Positions 1-12,806 of a DNA stretch of 64,000 bases are shown piece after piece (the stretch's first letter is position 1; the number at the start of each line of letters is the position of its first letter). The stretch is from positions 572,152-636,151 of the forward strand of contig FJUW01000025.1 of assembly GCA_900074885.1 (NCBI GenBank), written 5' to 3'. The notes under the pieces were generated by a model. It was not told the origin of the DNA, did no database searches, and saw nothing but the letters and a program-made list of their open reading frames with translations. This stretch comes from Rhynchosporium graminicola. Its lineage: Eukaryota; Ascomycota; Leotiomycetes; Helotiales; Ploettnerulaceae. The translations under genes and the position numbers were made by a program.

Positions 1-2580
1 CTATTCACGATAAGGAAATACTTATAATTATACGATCTTTTAGTAACTAGAGATCTGAGCTCGTAGGCGTACTATATCAGATCCGCGTCGTTACTAATTA
101 TAAAGCTCTTAAGTACTTCATAACCTCTAAATAGCTAAACGTATAATAAGCCCGATAAGCTAAGCTACTCCCAGATTATAACTTTATAATTACCTATCGA
201 CCTAGGAAGTATAATCTACTCGCTAACGCTCTCTCTCGTAGAATAGATAAATTAGACAATTAGAATAATACTAAAAGAACTTAGCGTTTATAGTAACTAC
301 TACGCGAAGACTAAATCGATCTAGTACTACTTATAAGTAACTTCCGGAATAGCTCCGACTCTATAGATAACTTTAAGCTTATTAACGCCTTAGAAGTCGC
401 CGACTTATCGCTAGTCTTTTCTATAGTATAGTAAGTACTTAACGCTAATCGCACTATACTATTACTCTAAGCCCTATAGAAATAAGCTCTTTCCGCTACT
501 CCTAGAAAACTGACTATAGAAAAAGATCTTCTACTCTATAAAGGAAGACTAATCGTACTTAATATCTTATACTTTCGCATACTACTTATACGCGAAGTAT
601 ACGACTAATTAGAGACTGCCTATCTAAGTATAAAGAAGACCTTATAACTACTAGTATTATAATACTAGTAGTACAGAATCGCTTTAACTATCAACTAGTA
701 CTACTATAACTATTATACTTACTAACGAATTTAAGTGCCGCGCGATAAGAAACCGGGCCTCCTCTAACCTCTGCCCGTACTATCACGTCTATAGGAGTAT
801 ATTATAGTTAATTACTATAGCTTTAACTATAATAAATATAGCTACGATAATATTCTCATATTTATCGACTGTTTTAGTAAATAAGTAATTAGTATTCTAT
901 ACCGAAAGACCTCTAATACGCGCGATCTTATAAAGCTTTACTTATACTATATATACTACTATTTCGGAGCTCTATTGATAATTACCTCTAATAGAGGGCC
1001 TTAATTCGTTTCCTATTTTTAGACTATAGTTATTACGATTCTTAGCACTAAAAGATAGCTTTCTATAGTAGATTACTTATAAACAGATAGCTAAATAGAG
1101 ATCTATAACTAATATCTCTAACGTAGATTACGACCTTTTATCTCTTACTATTAAGATAACTAGTCGGAGTTCTTACTTATTATAGATTACGCCTAGATAA
1201 CTCTCTCTTACGAATCCCTTAGAGGTCTCTTACCCTTTGAAATCGTTTATAGATATATACCTCGCGTTAATTAGAATTAGAAAGACCTACTTAACTCTAC
1301 TACGCTTACTAATAAGTTAAATACTTAGTAAGCTCTAGATTACGCTAATCGTCTGCGCGAAACATAGAATACAACTTAATTAAGCATATAACGTAAATAA
1401 GCTAAGATAGCCTAATCATATAATAACTAACGCTATAAAGTCGACTTTACTATAGACGACCTTATCTAGCTAGATATACGCTACTTTATAAGTACTCGAC
1501 CTAATAAAAAACTCGACTTCCTAACTAATAGACTCTTCCGTATAATTGAAAAGGTTAGAAGCTCTTATCGTCTAGAGCTCTCTACTAGTATAAAAGTATA
1601 TAACGTATTCCCTGCTACTAAGCTACAGAAGTATCTAAACGACCCCTTGCTAGGATAAATCTCACTACTGCTACTACTTATTAATATTACTAGTAACGAT
1701 AAATAGGAGATCGAAGATATACTTGCGTGCTGCAAGTAATATAATAGCCTCTTATACCGAGTTTCCTAGTTAAATCAAGACGTTGATCTCATATAGTACG
1801 ACGCTATAGATATTAAATACGCTCCCGCTAAGCTATAATAATTCCACCTTAATAACCTAACGTAAGCTAGACTTCCTACTAGACTACCTAATTAGCTAAA
1901 AGCTTTCTACGATAGAATTAATAATTACGACTACCTTAATAGTAATAAGGAGATAGACTAACGCTCGAGGGCGAGCTTTTTTCGGAGGGGGGGGTAGTAT
2001 AACAACTAGTCAGGTTTAGAGATCTCTCCCTATTAGTAGAAACACTTACTACTAAGCGAGATTACACGAGTAGAGTTTAAGGGCCCCTTTTTATATATAT
2101 ACTTCTATTCTCTCTCTACTTCTTTACTCCTTGGTTATAGATTCTTAAGTGATTCTTACTACTTCATATTCATAGTAATGTGAGGTCTTATTACTCAGGT
2201 AGTTTTGAGACCTTTCTAGAGCAAGCGTCACACGGAGTACTTAAGTAAGCTCTTCGACCTCTTAAATAGTACTAAGGAGTAAGGCGAGTCGATAAGGCGT
2301 ACTATACTTGACGTCGAGTAAGGTTTAATTGAAGGGAAATCTGATCTTGAGTCTAGCTAGCTTCAAAATAAAGAGTTTAATAGCGAATTCGTTTATCTCG
2401 AGAGGTCTACCTCGTCGGAGTCTTAGGCGTAAGTATACTTAGTGATAATTCTATGCTAAAAGTCGTGAATTCTGGCCGGAAAAGCGGCGAATTGATATAC
2501 ATATATCATTGGATAAGACCCTAGTAGAGACCCCTTATAGTAGAAACCTCTAGAATAGCGCACAGACTACGTTTTGTACA
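1..2580 (+). mobile_element. RIP-degraded Ty3/Gypsy LTR retrotransposon, 3' part
   Basis: The block is extremely TA-rich with stops in every frame. Gypsy pol landmarks can still be read in order on the plus strand: the RNase H end at about 100-241 (a readable match to the RWA-LL-DYNF / YRPG-N / ALSR signature, with TAA where Gln codons are expected), the integrase LLQPLP-like linker at about 747-780, an IDRFSK-like motif at about 860-880, and the TDGQTER integrase motif at 1083-1100 with CAA changed to TAA. A polypurine tract of eight G (1987-1994) comes just before the presumed 3' LTR. Loss of C and G on both strands is the signature of repeat-induced point mutation. The element is non-functional. 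Its 5' part lies outside the window. Confidence 0.88.
1995..2580 (+). repeat. Probable 3' LTR of the Gypsy relic
   Basis: It starts directly after the G8 polypurine tract, and base composition returns to normal near 2580. The expected TG and CA ends are obscured: the left end reads TA, as RIP of TG would give, and a CA lies at 2579-2580. The second LTR is not in the window, so both boundaries are approximate. Confidence 0.5.
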
Positions 2581-4594
2581 TTATTTACCACCTGTACCAA
2601 GTACGAGGTTAAATCCAAAGTTGGGAACATGCAAATGCTACCACTGTAATTGCTAAAGCCACCAAGAAGACTCAATCGTCGCAATTAGAAAGCCAGTCAA
2701 ATTGATCCCCAGGTCCATGCCTGCCTGTGGTTCCCGGGTTATATTTCCCTGCCGAAGCTCGGGAAATTCGTCTTCGGCGGCGTAAGGCCTTGCTAGGTCT
2801 AGCTGACACAACTCTACTTCAAAGTCTAAAACATAGTCCACGACACTCCGTACATAGAGTGCTATCATCAAGTCCCATGGGCTTTTGGGGACTTTGCTCT
2901 AAGCTACTATCTTGAACGACCGGTTTCAAAGAGCCTGCCAAATCGCTTCACCGATGCCTCGTCCTTCGCGTATCACTTTTCGGCGAAGAGAGATTCAGTC
3001 ATCGATTTCGAGCTCATGCCGGTTGATGTGGCACTTTTCGCCTGTGAATATCCCGAACATGACGGCGGCAGATCACTAGTTGCACCAATTTTCAATCAAA
3101 GACAAGAGTCAACAAGACGGTGCCTGCGACATCACGTCTCTACCTCGTGAGGTCACCACCCGTGTCACTTACTTGGCTACTTCAAACCAAGTTTGTAATG
3201 CTATACCAACACAAATGTTTTCCTTAGTCTTTAGACAGTTCCTTCAAATCCCAAGATTGTTTTCGTCTACTAACCCACCTTTCCGACGTTTCTAGCAAGG
3301 ACCGACTGAGATCTGCCTGCGTAAGCCCAAAAAGGTCTGCGCTCATACCCGCATCGACGAAAACGAACAATATGCAACCAACCACCTCCCAGTTCACCAG
3401 AGAACTAGCAGGTACAATTCAACATCGCAAATGATTTCAGTGTCACAAAGATAAGACAGGCTATCAGCTAAATAATACTTCAATGTCGCTTGACAGCTTG
3501 ATGACTTTGCTAATCTCACAAATGTTAACAATCATTTTTCTATGAGCTTTGAAGTAGCTACTTCGTCAGAGACGAATCGCCTAGTCTGAAGGTACGGACG
3601 TGAAGCCTCCGCATCCCAACCGCCGGTCAGAACAAGCCTCTAGTAGTGTCGATCTACTCCATTAGGAAATAGTCTGTAACGTCGGTCAAACGTACTGTAT
3701 GCTTTCTAGGAAGTAAATCGGCGGCGTTCTGCGTTCTGCCCAGTGTCGTTGATCGACATACACAAAAGCTATGGATAGAGGAGAACCGGCCTAGACTGGG
3801 ACTTTCTAGCTCCGCGGGAATGGCGGGCTCATCAACTGTTGGAGCTCTTGCTGAGGGTGCAAAGATTACATACAGGAACCTCTTACTCACAGTTTTGGCC
3901 AAGCATCAACTCTCCGTTCCGTGCGAAACACTTCAAACAATATGAATTTCCAACCATCATAGCAACTGCAGCTGGTCTCGCACTCAAAGGAGACGACTCT
4001 GGTGATCCGACTCACCCTAAATCACCCAGGAACTGACCAGTGGAGACTCACCTACGCAGATGTCATGATCCCAGCGTCACTTTCGAAGAATGCATGTGTT
4101 ACCCCCGGCTAAAACGCGCGGAAGAAAGGATTGCCAACGAGCAGTATCTTGCTGCAATGGGACCATGGACTGTCAAAAGCGTGTTGAAGATTAGGGTTTT
4201 CAAGGCTCATGTTGCAACGACTGATTCACTAACTCATAACGGATTAACAGTTGAGAAGTCAGGGAAAGGTTGGGATCTCCACGTTTCCTGTGAACCAGAG
4301 CTTTGGCTATATCGTTGTTTACGGTTGCTTCGGGTATTGTTCCGAGTGGTTGGGAATTATCGGTGTTTTTTGAAGTTAGAAGTAAGGCGACGGGTTTTGG
4401 TTGTGAGATACCTATTGCCTAGGCTCTGGAGTAATGTCGAGAACGTCTGGAAATCAGATATCTGTTCTTGGATATAGGTGTCTTGTGTAAGATCATCAAA
4501 GGCTAGAGCCATGGTTACATTACATGTGCCACCAAATTCACAATCTAAAGTCAGTCATACATTCATATACAGTCCTCACATGTGCTTCCTCTTC
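2581..4594. other. Gene-poor flank of the transposon; possible decayed coding remnants
   Basis: No recognisable gene was found. Two stretches look protein-like but incomplete. One is a plus-strand frame open for about 90 codons around 2875-3150. The other is a set of short overlapping plus-strand frames at 3820-4110. Neither has a full start-to-stop model with credible introns. Base composition is normal, so these may be remnants of a gene broken near the RIP-affected repeat, or chance frames. Confidence 0.4.
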
Positions 4595-5716
4595 CTACAA
4601 CATAGACTTCCACCCACTTGTCTTCGGCTTCTCCAAGCCCAAATGCTCAGCTACTATGGCAAGATGATCAACACCCCAGATTCCTTCAGTCTCGCCCTTA
4701 GAATTCGTCGCCAGGAAGTAAGGTAATCCGAACGCTCCATCCTGTACAGCTTGATCTGTATTTTTACCGAGGATTTCCTTTCCTTCCTTGCCAGCCATGG
4801 CCATAACTATATGTAGCAATCAGCTTCTGGTCTTATTCCAATTTCGCTTAGGCCGGATATGATCGACCCTCATACGAAGTACCGTCGCAATACCCAAAGG
4901 CATACGTGGGAAGAGGAAGACCAAGGTTCAACGGAAACAAAATGGGAACACATACTTTTCTCAGCCTCCTCCTTCCCAAGCACACTCTCTAATACCTCAC
5001 CCAAAGCCCCCTTCTCATAGATCTTCTTATGCTCAACCCAATAAGCCTCTAACAACCTATCGAGCGTCGTCGTAAAAACAGCCTGACCTCCCTTGCCTAG
5101 GTGCAAGACTGTCAACGCGCAAAGAGCACGCATAGTAAGCAGTGTCAGGTTGGGGAAACCTTCCGGTACGTTCTTTGTCATGGGGACGTTGAAGCGTGAT
5201 GCCCAGCGAGTCCGTTCGGCATCTATCCATTTATCTTTATCTATAGTGCAGATGCTTATTAGCTTGGATCACCATTTCGAGAAGGAATGAGTGGAGGAAA
5301 GTGCTTTTGGAAGAATTAGATAAGTTGAGTTAGATTAGGTGATCCGAAATGTGTTCGAATGAAATTAGGAAATACTTTTGATGTTGAGCGGCGCCATGTT
5401 ATTACACGCTTTCATCACACCTCCCAAAAAGATCGGAACGTAAGTAATATCGCATTTCGAGAAGACGGGGTCATTCTACGAGCCCAGTCAGTCCAATTCG
5501 TCCAATAAACGCAGCATCCTATCCCAAAGCTCGGCCAGTTTATTTGTAACTCATCTCACATCATGCAGGTACACATCCGAATCCGAATTCAAACCTTTTA
5601 TGGGCAGGGGATGAAAGCGTTAAACGTAGGTAGGTACGTACCCGTAGAACGTGGTAAGCGATATAACCAAACGGGCTGACAGTGTCGACGTAAAGTGTGA
5701 TTTTGGGCTGCGCCAT
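4595..5716 (-). CDS. Kappa-class glutathione S-transferase / DsbA-like oxidoreductase
   Basis: Four exons give 223 residues: 5716-5642, 5475-5376, 5240-4956 and 4806-4595; all joins keep frame at GT..AG introns. The thioredoxin-fold start carries TVSPFGY with Ser14, the position of the catalytic serine of GST kappa. Exon 2 contains the family block VPIFLGGVMKACNN and exon 3 continues through RWASRFNVPM. The C-terminal part has GLPYF, the cis-Pro loop that binds glutathione, and a GIWGVDHL tail. Family members conjugate or transfer glutathione in mitochondria or peroxisomes, or isomerise 2-hydroxychromene-2-carboxylate. No clear N-terminal presequence is seen. Length is normal for the family. 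The ATG is the first in frame before the conserved beta strand. Confidence 0.9.
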
Positions 5717-6219
5717 AGTTACTGCTCTTTGCGTCTTTTTGTATATTGGCTTACTGATAGCTGTTCGACAGGTAGAGAGAAAGCAATCCGATGTGTCGTT
5801 GCGCGGCTGAGGGAGAGAGGCTAGCATCGAAGCATGCATGTTTCCGTTCTGGACCGAGGCAGCGGCCCGCGATGAACTGCGGTGGCGGGGAACTGTACGT
5901 AATGTTTCTAGACGAAGACATGCGTGCTGCTAAGTCAAACGAGAAGGATGTAAACAATGTCGTTTGTGGAATGCTTTCTTTAGTACAAGGATGAATTACA
6001 ATTTCTTTGTAGGTATGGGTGGGTATCTCAGGTCCTCTAAATATCTATCAAGCTTTCCAGTGACGCCTGTGCTAGCCTCCAAACTCCAAGATCTTCAGAG
6101 AGCTATCAGATGAATATATTCTTCGTGGATTTGAACATTCTCTTCCGATATCCACGATATACTAAAAAAGGCAGCAACAGTGCTCAAAGTCGGAGCGATC
6201 GGACTTGTTAAGCATAAGC
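5717..6219. other. Intergenic region, 5' of the GST-kappa gene
   Basis: It holds the upstream region of the GST-kappa gene and the 3' flank of the DDHD phospholipase gene, both on the minus strand. No RNA gene or repeat was seen. A few open frames under 70 codons show no family similarity. Confidence 0.6.
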
Positions 6220-9200
6220 TTAGCTGGCAGTTTTGCGGATAGCTTTCTGAGCACGCATATTCGGAAGGGCATGTAGCCTCCCGGCTTTGCGACCTACTTC
6301 GATCACAATCATGCGAATGAAATCTGGGCTTAACCAGTAGCTACTGTGGGCGCCAAGCATATTCAGATATTGTATCTCAAGCGGCCCGCCGCCAGATCTC
6401 AAGAACCAATCGACCTGTCCACCTGATCAACGAGAAAGAAATTAGCACCTACACTTTCACTGGGGTATACGGGAAGAATTCGATCAACTGAACTTACAAT
6501 CATTCAAGAGGTAGAATTTCTTTTCGGCAATCTCCTCTCGCGTGAAGTCATGAACCTCCATCTCGAGTTGCGAAGGAAGTCGAGTCATCCCAGCTGGCTT
6601 TGCAATCTGACCTACAGCAAGATCGGTGGGTGCGGCAACGCCTGGAGTGACCGAACGCATGGCATTTCCGATGCTCTGAAAGAAACCTGTGGTAGCACTA
6701 GGTACAAATGCATTCTTCAAAGTCCCAGCAAATCGTGGATCGATAGTAGCGTTTAATCGATACGCAATAGGATCATTATGTGCAATGACATTGTAAACGT
6801 TGTCAACTGCCAGGCATCCCAAGGTGCCGACCTCAGCTGTAACCGTTTCGTCGGTCTCATCTCCTGGCTCGGCACCTGCCTTTCCTTGAGACCTTCGGGG
6901 AATCAGTCGCCCTTTGTCGAGGAGAAGGAAGAATCCAACAGGACTGCCGACGAAAAATAGATTGGTTGTGCAGAAATCGAAATGCTTCGTGTTGATCTCG
7001 GGGTCGGTAACTAAGTAACATTAGTTTATCACTAATACTGACACAAATGATTACACAACATACAATTCACTTTGGGGACAATAGTGGGCTGCTGACTCAG
7101 AACCTCGAGAGCCTAATCAGAAGTTTAGCAGAGTAAAGTGTTGATGTCCCAGGATGACATCAGGATCAACAAAGAAAGTTTGATCATGGTCCAAGATAAC
7201 TGACTCTTTTTGGGCGGAATATACATACCATAACAGAGCCCAGGGAGTGAGCAATAATATGAACACGGCCATTTCCATCGAAATCCGGGTTGTTCTGACA
7301 CCATAAATTGTACACTCTATTGGCTTCTGAGATAAGAGCCTTGATCATTTTTGGCTTGTGATGAGACATGTAAAATGGAATGTCCAGCATCACGTCGGAA
7401 ATCATGTTACGAACGGCGGGTATAGTGGAAGGAGTGATATCCTTCAGGGAGAAGTCTGTCCTCTGAACTTCTTCGCCTTTTTTCATTGGTCCACCATCCT
7501 CGAATGACAGATTTGCTCGCCAATTTATAGGAAGTACCATGACACCGCCAAGGTCTTCACGAAGAGCACGATGGACCGCTTCGTTATTCAGCTCGACGTT
7601 TATTGATCGGCGGAAATCATTGATGGCGTGGGTGAAGTGGAAAGACTCGACTCGTTCAGAGAGCTTTTGACCGATTCCGTGGATGACGAGAACCAAGTCC
7701 TGTATTCAGTCAGCCGAAGCCAAACTTTCGAATGGATCGTCCGGACGCGTGTTTTTATATCTATGAAGTGATTCTGTAGTATATTGTGACTTACGGTGAC
7801 CTTTCGTGGTACTTCTAGGGCTTTGCATGCTGGACAGGAATTGATTTTGGTAGCATTGGAGTCGCCAGCAACAGGTGCATTTCGCTCCGCTTGCTTGGCG
7901 GTGGTAGACTTCTTGGAGGGATGGAGTCTAGCTACGGGTAAGCAAAAGTAAGATGAAAAATGAGACATGTGTGTTTAATGATGCACATGAGGACATTAAG
8001 AAGAGCAAATATGGGAGGAAGGTAAATCCGCTCAAAACTTACTTCTCCCAAGCCTTCCAGTCGAAACCTCTTACGCAATGTACTCCAACAGCCATACCTC
8101 TTTTGATCTTCTGAAGTGGTTTTCTGCCATAATAAGCGGATGGCGCAAGATTTGGCTTCAGTATGTATGCGTCTCTGGCATCCTTGTAGATCACTTGTGA
8201 ATTAGGATACCTCTTGACAATAGTCAGGACATCCGGAGTTTCATCTACAAGACCATCAGGGTCTGTATTGCCTTCAGCTGACGCCTCGCCATTAGAGCAT
8301 CTCGCCGCACAGAATGGATCTGATGAAAGTCTATGTTTGGTAATCTCTGGTGCCTTGTGAGGTTTCCTCTGATACTCCGTTGGCCACAGAATATGCGTAA
8401 TTTTCTCCTCGCCGGCAGCTCCAACCTCCATCGCACTGTTCAGCTCATCCTTCCAAGTTTGAGACCAGGGCCGTAATTCCCTATAACCCATCTCAAGCTG
8501 GTTTGCAACTGCAGGTTCGACTGGAGACATAGTATCTTTGTAAAACCATGTTCCTCGGATGACTGATGCTATATCATGGACTGGAGACCAATAGATTGGA
8601 TGCATTTGTAGCACTGGCATCTTCACAAGATGCAGTCTTGATACTCCTACAGGGACTTCTGCTTGTCCCATGGACCTGTGAGATTTGGAATTATGGATGT
8701 GAACTGTCTCTACTTCTGCTGAATCTTCCTCATCTATACTAGCTGGTTTCGACCTGCTAGATTCACCTCCATGTGGTGCCTCATTAGGGGGTAGAACTGG
8801 TTGTTTTGACGCAGAGAATTTCAAAAAGGGAAGACCAGTGGTTCCCATTTCTTCGCTTTTGGCAGGGAGACTGCTAGAAAGATCATCGCTGGTATTCGCT
8901 TCCAGATTTAGTAGATCATCCTTTCCATATGTTATGGGTCTGCCATCTACAGAACTATGACTGTCTTGGTCCGGGAACTTCCCATGTTGTGTAGACCTGA
9001 GGTGGCTCTTGGAATCCCTTTGTATTTGATGCGCATCTTTGTATGCCGAAATATTCTGCAACTTAGGCTTCAGCTCCTCTGACTTGTTCTTCCCTGCGTT
9101 GGTAGCCCTATCCTTAGAAGCGTCCCCTCCAACCCCTCCCTCGAAATTGTCATAGCGTGGCACCGCTCCAGTACTCGAAGATGTGTTTGTCTCTTGAGGG

Positions 9201-9499
9201 CGTGCAAACCCTGCCTTAGGTTTCGTTGTGCCCCTTTTTGAATCTTGACCCGAGAATCCCAACCATATGTCTTCCAAAGCATTGTTGTCCTGAGCAGAAA
9301 AGGGCCGAGGAGGGTGTCTCGTAGTTTTGGCATCCGAGCCAGTTGGGATGGGAACAGCTGATAGAGGATCATCGATGGGGAGAGGAGACGCGTAGAAGAA
9401 GTGCGTCTTCATAGAAGGGATATCACCATGGCTATCTAGGCCAGAAACAGCGATCTCTGGAGCCAGATGACACCCAGGCACGTAGGTGTGTGCTGGCAT
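6220..9499 (-). CDS. DDHD-domain phospholipase A1 (phosphatidic acid-preferring type)
   Basis: Six exons give 941 residues: 9499-8043, 7927-7795, 7699-7229, 7112-7064, 7010-6498 and 6422-6220. The first exon (about 486 residues) has the family N-terminus with HFFYASPLPIDDPLS, a long Ser/Pro-rich low-complexity linker, then a WWE-like region with RGTWFYKD. Exon 3 opens with VLVIHGIGQ and ends at AHSLGSVM, the lipase nucleophile elbow (Ser near residue 682; first Gly of GxSxG is Ala). The DDHD metal-binding residues can be read as HNDP, the Asp of GQVDWF, AHSSYW and the following SPD. Members hydrolyse phosphatidic acid and related phospholipids and act at mitochondria or the secretory pathway. 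The short 49-nt exon 4 is required to keep frame. Stop is TAA at 6220-6222. Confidence 0.92.
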
Positions 9500-10451
9500 T
9501 TTGTCCTAAAGATATCCTGGCTGCCCTTGAAGACTTCAGCGAAATCTCATGATTTCAAGGTTCTGGCGTGGGGAAGGGAGAACCAATAGATGTTGAGACT
9601 TTGTTCATCATTTATGTGGTTTAGAGCGAAGAACGTTGCCTAAGACTTGGCTGTTTTTCTCGTGCTTGCTTTTGGTTGCCTGTGTGAGCTCGTGCGCGCC
9701 CCCGAAATATGTTCTGATGACGTCCTTCACGCGAAAGCTTGGCGAGATCAAGCTTTATTTGAGGAGCGCTTTGTTTACTTCTTCCGTTTGCCGAGTATCT
9801 CTCATTGAAGAATTGTTGACTCGAAGCATTCTTAGATGAATAATCTGAGATATGGTTCCGAAATAATAGCAAGTACCACTGTTGGGCTGATTCAAATGCC
9901 CTCTACCCACAAGCATTCTTATATTGGGTGTCTTCGTTTCCAATCCCATTCAGCTAACCATATCTCACACGCGTCACTAAACGAAAAGGTAATATTTTTT
10001 ATGATTGATATTCCTACAAAAACTATGACTAAGTGTGTGCGCAGATGGATGATCCTAATTTTCCCTTCCTCGACCGCAACGACGACGGTCCATGTCGAAT
10101 CTCAAAAAGGAGGAAACGCCCCATACTCTAACCTCACGCTCCATAACCCGAAGCAGTTACAGAAAGATCCTATTGGCACTTCGATGAAACATTAATTGGA
10201 CCTTGTGAATAGCTCGTAGGATCACAGATCTTTGGTAGCTATTGGCAGAGTCTAGCAGCCAGGTGTTGTAGAAGTGAGTGGAGGAACTTCAAGGCTCTGA
10301 AAAGAAAAAAAGTGCCAGATACTTGACAAAAGCGGCCCCATTCTGAGGGAGGAAAAGCGAACGGAGGCTTAGCTCGATCGATGTGAATTTCAAATAAAAG
10401 AATGCAGGCAAGCGTGAAGCTAAAAGGCTCTGGCAAGCAGTGTCCCTGACC
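9500..10451. other. Intergenic region, upstream of the DDHD phospholipase gene
   Basis: This is the promoter side of the DDHD gene and the 3' flank of the serine-rich orphan, both minus strand. A plus-strand open frame at 9836-10195 (119 codons) has no recognisable domain and I regard it as chance. No repeats or RNA genes seen. Confidence 0.55.
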
Positions 10452-12806
10452 TTATTCCACACGCGAGCCGAACCGAGCACCTCTGTCGTAGGAATCTGGA
10501 ACAAGTTTCATGCCACCATACGGGTCGGTATCCGCAGAAGGTCGGCGAGAGGATGCTTCATTTGAAGACTGGCTTAGCCATGTGGCAGCTCTACCTGGTG
10601 TAGCACCTCCAGCAGCCTTATGAGGATTGCTTTGAGCTCTCTTTCGCTGTCTGGCAAGTCTCATCATCTCATTCGAGGTAGCTCTGATCTGTTGAAGTCT
10701 GAGCATAATAGCCTCAGCAACACCAAGAAGCTCAAGAATCTGCTCGACGTCAAATATCAACTTGAGAATAACAGTGTCTGCGTCGCAGAACGTACGGACT
10801 GACATCATGCTTGCAACCTGCTTCCAATTGTATAGCATGGAGTTGATTCGGACATCATTGCCAGCTCGCTCGCCGTAGAAGCGGAAGTTCTGCTGATTAG
10901 CTGCAACCAGATCGCGCTGGGTTGCCTGGTCGTATTGGAATTCGATGACGACGTGTCTTCCTCTTGCTTTCCAGGCATCCACGGTCTTCTTAATTGAATC
11001 AACAGCCATACGTCCTTGACTGAATTGATTCATGAGAAAGGTGTTGGCCGTATGAACAATCATAAGCTCAATCTCCATGAGGAGTCTAGCTTGCTCTGGT
11101 GGGCCGAGAGAGACGGAGAGAATTGAGATCTTTGAATGTCTGTCATTGCCAGACCGAGAACCTCGACCGGGGCTGAGATCTGCCTTTTCAGCCTGCGTGT
11201 CGTTAGTTCTGTTTTATCCGAAGGCGTTCCAGAACTTACAAACTCTCCCAATTTGTTCATGAGCTTTCCCATCATGGTAGGCTTATCCTTCTGCAGAGCA
11301 GCAGCTTTCTTGACTTGAATTTTAACATCTTGAATCTCATCGGGAGACTTTCCTAGCCAGCCATTCTCACCAAACATCTTCTTCATAGGCGACCGTGAGC
11401 GCTTCTTTGGAGGGCCTGAGGCCGAGTCTCGATCATCTTGTCGAAACACGTCATGTTCACGATGCTCATCTCGCTCAACAACATCATCGAGTGTCGTGGA
11501 CGGAGCTTTTCCAGATTGGCGACCATGGACAGATGAGTTCTGGGTGGACTCTTTGCTTTCACTACGGACAGGGGAACGCGAACGGTCAGAATAGCTCTGA
11601 GATGTCTGATAGTACGTTGGAGATGTATTGACTTGCTCGTGCTTGCGGTTCGACCGGGATGGGGATGGAGAGCGGCCACGGTAAGGCAGAGACCCATGTC
11701 CATTAGCCTCAGCATAATAGGCAAGCATGTTAGGGCTCGTGGCTCTAGCTTGTGGGGAGACTGGAGCCTCGAGTCGAGATAGGGTTTCGAATCGAGCTTG
11801 AACCAGGCTGGGTGAGGATTCGCTTCGTTGAAGAGTGGCATAGCTTGGCTTGGGTAGTGGCAGATAATCGTCACCTCGAGTGAGGTACGTACCATTTTCC
11901 TCTGAACGGGCATTCTTCGTGTGTCCACGCCCAGCACGATGACTTGGGCCGTAGTGGTCGTTGGGACGCTCCATGAAGTCCGAGAACTGAGTTTGTCGTT
12001 GCCCTTGAGCATACGGCGTGTCTGGCTCGAACTCGTAAGGGTTGGAAGGACGTGGAATCCGGCTGGGCGATCTTGGTCTGACGTGTCTAATATATGTCAA
12101 CATCTATCAGGACAGAAGGATATCGTATCGCAAAAAAGCCTACTTACTCGTTTCTGGACACATTTCTGCCATTGGAATAGGTTGAAGGCTGGTTTTCCAT
12201 CTGGTTAGCACCAACGGGTACGAAATTTCCAATGATACCTGAAGAGTCGGAAGGATAGCACGCGTGGTTGCTTGAGCCTGTCGAGCGAGTACTGTGTGAA
12301 TTCATCATCGATGGAGTTGACGCGTCAACTGATGTGTCCAGAAGGAAATCACCTGCGTCTGAGATAGTGAATCGATATTCGGAAGGGGTATCACTACGTG
12401 GGCGCATGTGACCGTTTTCGCGAGTTCGGGTAGGAGATGGCGCTGCCGATACGTTGATTTTGCGAATGGACGACCGGCGAGGTGGGTAGATTGGACTGCT
12501 AGAGACGCCGTGAATGGAGCCGTGGGTGGAGCTGTAGTCGTTTAATTGTTGCTGACTCTGTGCCACGTGAAGTTGATTGGAGGCTTTGCGTATTTGTAGT
12601 GGTTTGGTGTGAGTATTAATTTGAGGTTGAGAAAGCTCGGGAATAGGGCTCGTCGATTGAACTTGGCTTGATGACCCTGAAACACTCCTATTGCGAGCTG
12701 TGTTGCTTGGTACCTTGCTATTGTGTTCTGTCTCCGATGCCTGGTCCATGGTGTAGCTGGTGAATAGAGTCGAGAATTCATTGAGCTCTTCAGCGAAATC
12801 CATCAA
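10452..12806 (-). CDS. Conserved-looking serine-rich orphan with a helical C-terminal domain
   Basis: Not recognised. Three exons give 748 residues: 12806-12148, 12086-11240 and 11192-10452. The 47-nt second intron has GTAAGT, a CTAAC branch site and CAG. About 460 residues are Ser/Pro/Arg-rich and probably disordered, with SPSPSRS-type runs and a basic patch KKRSRSPMKKMFG that could be a nuclear signal. The last 250 residues are different: compact and largely alpha-helical, starting near MEIELMIVHTANTFLMNQFS and including RFYGERAGNDVRINSMLYNW, then a short basic Ser-rich tail. This layout suggests a regulatory or scaffold protein of filamentous fungi. Start is the first Met of MMDFAEEL after in-frame stops. 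No enzymatic motif is visible. Confidence 0.8.

Noticed and set aside
4040..4477. Plus-strand frame of 145 codons
   Set aside because: It begins at GTG, has no family match and no credible splice partners; kept only as part of the gene-poor flank.
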